From Teichococcus rhizosphaerae (GTDB lineage: Bacteria; Pseudomonadota; Alphaproteobacteria; Acetobacterales; Acetobacteraceae): a DNA stretch of 64,000 nt. The stretch lies in the NCBI RefSeq assembly GCF_002631185.1, contig NZ_PDNU01000006.1, positions 92,940-156,939 on the forward strand, given 5' to 3'. The position numbers and the translations under genes are program-made. Under the pieces are notes generated by a model, which saw only the letters and a program-made list of their open reading frames with translations, made no database searches and was not told where the DNA came from. Of the stretch, positions 58,278 to 64,000 are shown piece by piece; the stretch's first letter is position 1; the number at the start of each line of letters is the position of its first letter.

Positions 58278-59803
58278 GCGGGGCTCCAGCGCGTCTCAGG
58301 GTCCAGCGGCAGCACGGGGCGCGGCAGCCTGGTCCAGTGGAAGCGGTCGAGGATGGGGGAGGTCAGGCCGGGCGCGTCCACCTCGACGATCCGGCCGTTG
58401 GAGAAGAACTCGTCGAAGCCGCCGCGGAAATGCCCGCGCGACTTCACCACCACCGCCCGCGCCGCGCCGATGTCGAGGCCCAGATGCTCCAGGAAGGCAG
58501 GGTCGGCGCATTGCGTGCGGCGGCTGATCACCACCACGGTGATGCCGCCCATCCGCAGCGCGGCGGTGGGGCCGAGGCGCATGGCGGTGCGGGCGAAGAT
58601 GCCGCGCCGGCCCGTCACCCGCCCGTCCGAGAGCGCCACCACCTCCGCCTCGGCGGCGAAGGGGTGGGCGAAATCCGCCGCCGCCCCGTCATGGCCTTCC
58701 CTGTCGCGGTTGAAGCGGGCGGTGAAGCGGGCGCCCCTGCCCAGCGCGTGCGCCTCGGCGGCCAGGGCGGGGTCGTGGATGACGCCGAAGATGGCGTCCC
58801 GCACCCCCGCCTCGTGGAAGGCGCGCAGGATGAACATGGTGTTGCCGCCACCGCCGCCGCCGGGATTGTCCGCCACATCGGCGAAGGCCAGCGGCACCTC
58901 GGAGGTCAGGGCGCGCTCCACCGCCTCGGCGAGCGGCGTCAGCCTCGCCACGAAGCGGCCGCGCCGCGCCCAGGCGGCCTCGGCCAGCTCGCGGGCCAGC
59001 GCCTCGCAGGCTGCCGCATCCGCGCCGGTGACGACGATGGCGAAGCCGTTGAAGGGCGTGTCGCCATAGGCGAAGCCGGCCATGGCGGAGACATTGACCA
59101 CGCGCCCCGGCCCCAGCGCCGCCAGCCGCTCCTGCCCGAGGTCGATCACCTCGGCATAGGGGCCGTGGGCGGTGAGCAGGCTGACCGTCGGCGCCACGAT
59201 GGGCAGCCGGCGGAAGGCGCGGTGGAAGCGCTCGCCCGCCAGCAGCCGGCGCAGGAGCCGCGCCGATTCCGCGCCGCGCTCGCGCATGTCGAGATGCGGG
59301 TTGGTGCGGTAGCCCACGAAGGCGTCGCAATGGCGCACCATCTCGTCCGAGACGTTGGCGTGCAGGTCGTAGCTGCACACCAGCGGCACGCCCTCCCCCA
59401 GCACCTCGCGGATCATGGCCTGGATCGTCCCTTCCGGGTCGTCCATCCCGGTGGCGAGCCCGGCGCCGTGCATCACGCAATAGACGCCATCGACCGCGCC
59501 GCGCAGCGCCTCGAGCCCCGCCCGCCACTGCGCCAGCATGGCATCGAACAGGGGCTGCTCCACCGGCCCGTTCGGCTCGGCCATGGCGAGCAGGATGGGA
59601 CAGGGCCGCCATGGCCCGGCCGCGTCCATCTCCGCCACGAAGCCCGGCATCTCCGCCAGCGCCACCGGCGCCACGGCGCGGGCATCGCGGAGGATCTCCT
59701 CCCCTTCCAGCCAGCAGCGGAACCCTTCCCGCCCGACCGGCGGCACGAAGCGGTTGCACTCGATGGAGAAGCCCAGCAGGGCGATGCGGGGGTTTTCGCG
59801 CAT
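58274..59803 (-). CDS. M81 family metallopeptidase (MlrC-like)
   Basis: This 509-residue protein matches the MlrC family, named for microcystin degradation but spread in bacteria that do not meet microcystin. It has the opening RIALLGFSIECNRFVP, the core DGVYCVMHGAGLA, the likely metal site SYDLHANVSDEMVRHCDAFVGYRTNPHLD, and DVADNPGGGGGGNTMFI. It is likely a zinc peptidase or amidohydrolase for an unknown small peptide or amide. It follows the threonine synthase-like gene (85-base gap) and overlaps the DSD1-like gene. Confidence 0.88.
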   Translation of the reverse strand: MRENPRIALLGFSIECNRFVPPVGREGFRCWLEGEEILRDARAVAPVALAEMPGFVAEMDAAGPWRPCPILLAMAEPNGPVEQPLFDAMLAQWRAGLEALRGAVDGVYCVMHGAGLATGMDDPEGTIQAMIREVLGEGVPLVCSYDLHANVSDEMVRHCDAFVGYRTNPHLDMRERGAESARLLRRLLAGERFHRAFRRLPIVAPTVSLLTAHGPYAEVIDLGQERLAALGPGRVVNVSAMAGFAYGDTPFNGFAIVVTGADAAACEALARELAEAAWARRGRFVARLTPLAEAVERALTSEVPLAFADVADNPGGGGGGNTMFILRAFHEAGVRDAIFGVIHDPALAAEAHALGRGARFTARFNRDREGHDGAAADFAHPFAAEAEVVALSDGRVTGRRGIFARTAMRLGPTAALRMGGITVVVISRRTQCADPAFLEHLGLDIGAARAVVVKSRGHFRGGFDEFFSNGRIVEVDAPGLTSPILDRFHWTRLPRPVLPLDPETRWSPA

Positions 59804-59888
59804 GGTGTCGGCTCCGGCGCCACGATGACAGGAAGGGCACGGGAGAAGGGGGCCGCCCCCTCCCGCGCCTTGCTGGGGGGCCGCCCCG

Positions 59889-61025
59889 CTAGAGCGGCAC
59901 GCCCGCCAGCTCGGCGTGGCGCTGCGTGGCCTTGAGGCCGCTTCCCGTCAGCACCACCACGGTGGTCTCGTCCGCGCGGATGGTGCCGTCCTCCAGCAGC
60001 CGGGCGAAGGCGGCGGCGGCCTGGGCGCAGGTCGGCTCCACGTAAAGGCCGCGCTGCGCCAGGCCGCGCGTGGCGCGGACGATCTCGCTCTCGCTCAGCA
60101 GCACGGCGCCGCCGCGGCTGCCGCGCAGCGCCGCCAGCACCTCGGCCATGCGCAGCGGCTGGGCGATGGCCGTGCCCTCGGCGATGGTGGGGATGGGGTC
60201 GGCAGCGTCCTCGCCCAGCCATTCGCGGGCGATGGGGCCGCAATTCTCCGGCTGGGCGGCGAAGATGCGCGGCAGCCGCCCGATCTCCCCCGCCCGCAGC
60301 AGCTCGCCGAAGCCGATGCCGCAGCCCAGCACGTTGGAGCCCGCCCCGCACGGGACGATGACGTTGTCCGGCGCGCGGAAGCCGAGATCCTCCCACAGCT
60401 CGTAGGCCAGGGTCTTGGTGCCGTGCAGGAAGAAGGGGTGCCAGTTGTGGCTGGCGTAGAAGACCGACCCCGCCGGGTCGTTCCCGAGCGCCAGCGCGGC
60501 ATCGGCGCAGTCCTGCCGGCTGCCGGGCACCAGCTCGATCGCGGCGCCCAGCGCCCGGGACTGCACCGTCTTGGCCGGGCTGGTGGAGGCCGGCACCATG
60601 ATGCGCGCCCGCATCCCCCCCGCCGCCGCATAGGTGGCGATGGCGGCGCCGCCATTGCCGGAGCTGTCCTCCAGCACATGGTCCACCCCCTGCGCCCGCA
60701 GCAGCGAGAGCATCACCGAGGCGCCGCGGTCCTTGAAGCTGCCGCTCGGCATGAACCACTCGCACTTGAAGCGCACCGGCGCCCCGGCCCATTCGCCGCG
60801 CAGCAAGGGCGTGCAGCCCTCGCCCAGGCTGATCGGCGCCTCGGGCAGGAAGGGCAGCGCGGCGGCGTAGCGCCACAGGCTGCGCTCCTCCCGGCGGATT
60901 TCGGCGCGGGTGATGCCGGGCAGGTCGGTCAGCAGCAGGGGCTGGCCCTCGGGACCGCGCCAGCGCGGCGTGGCGAGCGGCCAGGTGCGGCCGGTGCGGG
61001 GGTCGAGATAGGCGGGGTGTCGCAT
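59889..61025 (-). CDS. Threonine synthase-like PLP enzyme
   Basis: This 378-residue fold-type II enzyme has the PLP lysine in SGSFKDRGASVML, the substrate loop SSGNGGAAIATYAAAGG, and the phosphate-binding region CGAGSNVLG. It resembles threonine synthase and relatives such as threonine dehydratase and cysteate synthase. Since it is grouped with an MlrC gene and a D-threonine aldolase-like gene, a catabolic role is likelier than threonine synthesis. The start MRHPAYLDPRTG was chosen by the length of homologues. It diverges from an M20 gene 55 bases away. Confidence 0.82.
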   Translation of the reverse strand: MRHPAYLDPRTGRTWPLATPRWRGPEGQPLLLTDLPGITRAEIRREERSLWRYAAALPFLPEAPISLGEGCTPLLRGEWAGAPVRFKCEWFMPSGSFKDRGASVMLSLLRAQGVDHVLEDSSGNGGAAIATYAAAGGMRARIMVPASTSPAKTVQSRALGAAIELVPGSRQDCADAALALGNDPAGSVFYASHNWHPFFLHGTKTLAYELWEDLGFRAPDNVIVPCGAGSNVLGCGIGFGELLRAGEIGRLPRIFAAQPENCGPIAREWLGEDAADPIPTIAEGTAIAQPLRMAEVLAALRGSRGGAVLLSESEIVRATRGLAQRGLYVEPTCAQAAAAFARLLEDGTIRADETTVVVLTGSGLKATQRHAELAGVPL

Positions 61026-61080
61026 GATGTCGCACCCTGGCTTGCGCGGCGGCGCCCGGCAAGGGTAGGCCCTTGCCCCC

Positions 61081-62178
61081 ATGCAACACGCCGATGCCGT
61101 CGCCCGCCTCGCCGCCGACCTCGTCCGCCTGGACAGCCGGAGCTTCGTCTCCAACCGCGCGGTGGCCGACCGGCTCGCGGCGGAGCTGGAAGGGTTCGAG
61201 CTGGAGCGGCTCGACTACGCCGACGCCGCCGGCGTCGCCAAGCAGGTGATCGTCGCGCATCGCGGCCCGCCGGGAGGCGTGGCGCTGTCCGGCCACATGG
61301 ACACGGTGCCGGACACGGGCTGGACCGACGACCCCTTCTCGGGCCGCATCGATGCCGATGGCGTGCTGCACGGCCTCGGCGCCGCCGACATGAAGGGGCC
61401 GCTCGCCGCCTGCGTCGTGGCCGCCCGCACCCTGCCCGCGCATCTCCCCGCCACCCTCCTCATCACCACCGACGAGGAGACCACCAAGATGGGCGCGCGC
61501 CGCATCGCCGACCATTCCGCCCTGGCGCGGCGGGCGGCGCCGCGCGGCATCGTGGTGGCCGAGCCCACCGGCATGGTCCCGGTGCGCGGCCACCGCAGCA
61601 ACATCGACTTCATCGCGGTGGCCGAGGGGGTGCAGGCGCACTCCTCCCTCGGCACCGGGCGCAACGCCAACTGGGCGCTGATCCCGTTCCTCGTGGAGAT
61701 GAAGGCCCTGGCCGAGCGGCTGCGCGCGGATGCCAGCCTGCACGACGCCACCTACGCGCCGCCCTTCAGCGACTTCAACCTGGTGCTGGACAATCACGGC
61801 GCGGCGGTGAACGTGACGGTGCCGAAGGCGACCGCGCGCATCAAGTTCCGCTACAGCCGCTCCATCGACCCGAGCCCCGTGGTGGCGGCGGTGGAGGCGG
61901 CGGCCGCGCGCGCGGGCATCGGGCTCAGCATCGTCCGCCAGGGCAGGCCGCCCGAGACGCCGGCCGCCCACCCCTTCATCCGCGCCGCCGAGGCCGCCAC
62001 CGGCCATGCCGCCGAGACCCGCCCCTTCGGCACCGATGCGAGCGAGCTGCAGGAGATCGCCCCCTGCGTGATCCTCGGCCCCGAGGTGATGGACACCGCC
62101 CATTCCCCGCGCGAGCGCGCCCATCTGGCGCGGCTGGCGGCGGCGGTGCCGATGTTCCAGCGGCTGATGGGAGGCTGA
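61081..62178 (+). CDS. M20 family metallohydrolase (ArgE/DapE-like)
   Basis: This 365-residue zinc hydrolase has the ArgE/DapE metal-site motifs SGHMDTVPDTGW (ligand His), GLGAADMKGPLA (bridging Asp), TTDEETTKMGAR (catalytic and ligand Glu) and the closing His in MDTAHSPRE. It hydrolyses an N-acyl amino acid or small peptide; ArgE, DapE or carboxypeptidase activity cannot be told apart. It lies back to back with the threonine synthase-like gene and converges with marR. Confidence 0.88.
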   Translation: MQHADAVARLAADLVRLDSRSFVSNRAVADRLAAELEGFELERLDYADAAGVAKQVIVAHRGPPGGVALSGHMDTVPDTGWTDDPFSGRIDADGVLHGLGAADMKGPLAACVVAARTLPAHLPATLLITTDEETTKMGARRIADHSALARRAAPRGIVVAEPTGMVPVRGHRSNIDFIAVAEGVQAHSSLGTGRNANWALIPFLVEMKALAERLRADASLHDATYAPPFSDFNLVLDNHGAAVNVTVPKATARIKFRYSRSIDPSPVVAAVEAAAARAGIGLSIVRQGRPPETPAAHPFIRAAEAATGHAAETRPFGTDASELQEIAPCVILGPEVMDTAHSPRERAHLARLAAAVPMFQRLMGG

Positions 62179-62214
62179 GGGCCCGCGAGGCCAGGGGGCC
62201 GGGGGGGGCGCGCC

Positions 62215-62667
62215 TCAGGAGAGGGCGCGCAACGCCGCCCGCAGCGCGCCGGCCGGCGGCAGGCCGGGCATCGCGGCCAGCTCCGCCTCCACCGCCCCGT
62301 GCAGCGCGCGCCAGACCGGCACGGCCCGCGCCAGCAGCGCCTCCCCCGGTTCCGTCAGCCGCAGGCGGCGGGAGCGCCGGTCCGCCGGGTCGGCCTCGGA
62401 GGTGGCCAGGCCATCCCGCTCCAGGGGCTTCAGCGCGGCCGTCAGCGTGGTGCGGTCCATGGCCAGAAGGGCTGCCACCGCGCCCAGCCGCGGCGGCTCG
62501 GGGCGGTTCAGCGCCATCAGCAGGGAGAACTGGCCATTGGTCAGCCCCAGCGGGCGCAGCGCCTCGTCGAAGCGGCGGGCCAGGGCGCGGGCGGCGCGTT
62601 GCGCGTGCAGGCAGAGACAGGCATCCCGGACTTCTAGCGTGGTCGTGAAGGGGACGGGTTTTGACAT
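62215..62667 (-). CDS. MarR family transcriptional regulator
   Basis: This 150-residue protein has a winged helix domain with GLTNGQFSLLMALNRPEPPRL, LLAMDRTTLTAALKPLERDGLATS and RRSRRLRLTEPGEALL, the MarR pattern. Dimeric MarR proteins repress target genes and release DNA on binding small phenolic or oxidizing ligands. A palindromic operator lies directly before the start. The predicted transcription start falls at or next to the ATG, so the mRNA may be leaderless. A DUF1428 gene, likely its target, is transcribed away from it. Confidence 0.92.
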   Translation of the reverse strand: MSKPVPFTTTLEVRDACLCLHAQRAARALARRFDEALRPLGLTNGQFSLLMALNRPEPPRLGAVAALLAMDRTTLTAALKPLERDGLATSEADPADRRSRRLRLTEPGEALLARAVPVWRALHGAVEAELAAMPGLPPAGALRAALRALS

Positions 62668-62689
62668 GGCCCATTTAAGTTGATATCAA
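62661..62689 (+). promoter_or_regulatory. Promoter of the DUF1428 gene
   Basis: TTGACA (62661-62666), a perfect -35, is 17 bases from TATCAA (62684-62689). The -10 box is inside the MarR palindrome. The 5' untranslated region would be about 60 bases. Confidence 0.7.
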
Positions 62690-62701
62690 CTTATTTGTCA
62701 A
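62673..62701 (-). promoter_or_regulatory. Promoter of marR
   Basis: On the minus strand a perfect TTGACA (plus 62696-62701) is 17 bases from TTAAAT (plus 62673-62678). The expected start is at about 62666-62667, on the marR ATG. Confidence 0.65.
62676..62693. promoter_or_regulatory. MarR operator (18-bp perfect palindrome)
   Basis: TAAGTTGATATCAACTTA is a perfect inverted repeat centred on TTGATATCAA, a core typical of MarR-family operators. It overlaps the -10 box and spacer of both divergent promoters, so one bound dimer could repress both genes. Confidence 0.85.
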
Positions 62702-62755
62702 GGCGGGCGCTCCCCGGTGCGACCTGCCGCCTCATCCGATCGGGAGGAAAGCGGG

Positions 62756-63118
62756 ATGCAGTATGTGGAAGGCTTCGTGCTGGCCGTGCCGGCCGGCAAC
62801 AGGGAGATCTTTCGCCGCCACGCCGCCGAGGCGGCGGCGCTGTTCAGGGAGTTCGGCGCCACCCGCGTGGTGGAGTGCTGGGGCGACGACGTGCCGGACG
62901 GCAAGGTCACCGACTTCCGCGGCGCGGTGAAGGCGGAGGCTGGCGAGGTGGTGGTCTTCAGCTGGATGGAGTTCCCGAGCAAGGCGGCACGCGACACGGC
63001 GCATGCGCGCGTGATGGCCGACCCGCGCATGAAGGCCATGATGGAGGGTGGGAACCCCATGCCCTTCGACGGCCGGCGCATGATCCATGGCGGCTTCTCC
63101 ACGCTGGTGGATGCCTGA
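62756..63118 (+). CDS. DUF1428 family protein
   Basis: This 120-residue protein matches DUF1428: MQYVEGFVLAVPAGNREIFRRHA, VVECWGDDVPDGKVTDF, VVFSWMEFPSKAARD and the end NPMPFDGRRMIHGGFSTLVD. It has a ferredoxin-like fold of the dimeric alpha/beta barrel superfamily; the function is unknown. The start follows GGGAGGAAA. The gene lies opposite marR, with a shared operator, so it is likely induced when MarR releases DNA. Confidence 0.9.
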   Translation: MQYVEGFVLAVPAGNREIFRRHAAEAAALFREFGATRVVECWGDDVPDGKVTDFRGAVKAEAGEVVVFSWMEFPSKAARDTAHARVMADPRMKAMMEGGNPMPFDGRRMIHGGFSTLVDA

Positions 63119-63242
63119 GCGCCCCGGGGCGCGCCGCCTGCCGCCCCGCCCGCTCCTGCCCCTCACGCCCCGCCTGCAACGATGCGCCGCCCGGCTTCAT
63201 TCTCCCACCGATCACGCGGACCAGGGACAAGGGAGCCTCGGA

Positions 63243-64000
63243 ATGAAAGGCATCGTGCTGCACGCCCCGGGCGGGCTGGACCGGCTGGAGCGGGTGGAGA
63301 TGGACGACCCCGGCGCCCCCGGCCCCGGCGAGATCCGCCTCCGCCTCCATGCCAGCTCGCTCAACTACCACGATTACGGCGTGGTGTCGGGGCGGATGCC
63401 GGCAGCGAACGGGCGCATTCCGATGTCGGACGGCGCGGGCGTGGTGGAGGCGGTGGGCGAGGGCGTGGCGGAGTTCGCGCCGGGCGACCATGTGGTCTCC
63501 GTCTTCTTTCCCGGCTGGCAGGATGGCGGGCCGACGCTGGGGGACTTCTCCACCGTGCCGGGCGACGGGGTGGACGGCTATGCGCGGCAGGCGGTGCTGC
63601 GCCCCGCCACCTGGTTCACCCGCGCCCCGCGCGGCTGGAGCCATGCCGAGGCGGCGACGCTCACCACCGCCGGCCTCACCGCCTGGCGCGCCCTGGTGCC
63701 GGATGGCGCGCTGAAGGCGGGGGATGTGGTGCTGGTGCTGGGCACCGGCGGCGTTTCCATCTTCGCGCTGCAATTCGCCCGCATGATGGGCGCGCAGGTG
63801 ATCGTCACCTCCTCCTCGGACGCCAAGCTGGAGCGCGCCCGCGCGCTCGGCGCCGCCTGCACCATCAACTACCGCGCGCATGAGGACTGGGGCCGCCGCG
63901 CGCGCGACTGGACCGGCGGGCGCGGCGTGGACCATGTGGTGGAGGTGGGCGGCCCCGGCACGCTGGCGCAGTCCATCGCGGCGACGCGGGTGGGCGGGCA
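63243..64000 (+). CDS. Medium-chain NAD(P)-dependent alcohol dehydrogenase / quinone reductase (3' end cut)
   Basis: The first 252 residues are in the window; the rest is beyond the edge. The N-domain has NYHDYGVVSGRMPA, SDGAGVVEAVGEGV and GDHVVSVFF, and the Rossmann fold begins VLVLGTGGVSIFALQFARMMGA. The catalytic-zinc ligands of classical ADHs are not in place, so a zinc-independent MDR (quinone oxidoreductase-like) is likely. It lies 124 bases after the DUF1428 gene and may be in the same MarR regulon. A single ATG start fits. Confidence 0.85.
   Translation, partial: MKGIVLHAPGGLDRLERVEMDDPGAPGPGEIRLRLHASSLNYHDYGVVSGRMPAANGRIPMSDGAGVVEAVGEGVAEFAPGDHVVSVFFPGWQDGGPTLGDFSTVPGDGVDGYARQAVLRPATWFTRAPRGWSHAEAATLTTAGLTAWRALVPDGALKAGDVVLVLGTGGVSIFALQFARMMGAQVIVTSSSDAKLERARALGAACTINYRAHEDWGRRARDWTGGRGVDHVVEVGGPGTLAQSIAATRVGG

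Overview
This 64 kb window is chromosomal DNA from a very GC-rich alphaproteobacterium. Gene order and family membership point to the Rhodospirillales, most likely Acetobacteraceae (Roseomonas-like); this is inferred from content, with no database comparison. Supporting signs are the order rpsF-rpsR-DUF2232-rplI, the block dnaB-alr-(mlaEF)-radA-cvpA-purF-SDR, a Usg gene beside groESL, two-subunit glycyl-tRNA synthetase next to ppdK, and the set fabD-fabG-acpP-fabF-mltG...yicC-gmk. Nearly all of the DNA is coding. I saw no tRNA, rRNA, CRISPR array, insertion sequence or prophage.

Layout. 1-1.2 kb: end of a prolyl oligopeptidase, a small membrane protein and a cold-shock protein. 1.2-3.8 kb: groES-groEL with a clear sigma70 promoter between two CIRCE operators, divergent from usg. 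3.8-12.8 kb: AEC transporter, gmk-yicC, a two-gene interruption (SDR and DMT transporter), mltG, then fatty-acid genes fabF, acpP, fabG and fabD, mostly on the minus strand. 13.1-15.4 kb: ribosomal proteins S6, S18 and L9 with a DUF2232 membrane protein, ending in a terminator. 15.6-25.7 kb: cfa, dnaB, alr, mlaE, mlaF, radA, cvpA, purF and an SDR, all on the plus strand. 25.7-27 kb: asd, preceded by a candidate peptide-leader attenuator. 27-33.5 kb (minus): dihydroorotase, YfgM-like protein, bamB-like gene, der and a CorC/HlyC-type protein. 33.6-39.7 kb: tenA-like gene and a small glycan cluster (asparagine synthetase-like amidotransferase, O-antigen ligase, GT4 and GT9 glycosyltransferases). 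39.7-46.6 kb: ygfZ, ppdK, glyS, glyQ. 46.6-57.1 kb: mixed accessory metabolism (NTF2-like, DsbA-like, M29 aminopeptidase, DUF2252, S49 peptidase, glutathione-dependent formaldehyde dehydrogenase, CoA-binding protein, DUF2076, LysR, MFS, TRIC channel). 57.2-62.2 kb: a probable amino-acid or peptide catabolic cluster (DSD1-like PLP enzyme, MlrC/M81, threonine synthase-like, M20). 62.2-64 kb: a MarR regulator divergent from a DUF1428 gene, with the operator covering both promoters, then an alcohol dehydrogenase cut by the window edge.

The most interesting signals lie outside the gene list. (1) Upstream of asd is a short ORF rich in Ile, Thr, Lys and Met codons, the four end products made from the Asd product, followed by mutually exclusive RNA hairpins; it is also linked to the upstream gene by two TGATG stop-start overlaps. 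(2) Three unrelated genes carry in-frame 15-bp tandem repeats that add pentapeptides. (3) The MarR promoter region has two face-to-face promoters with perfect -35 boxes sharing an 18-bp palindrome, and predicts a leaderless marR transcript. (4) groESL has a promoter bracketed by two CIRCE copies.
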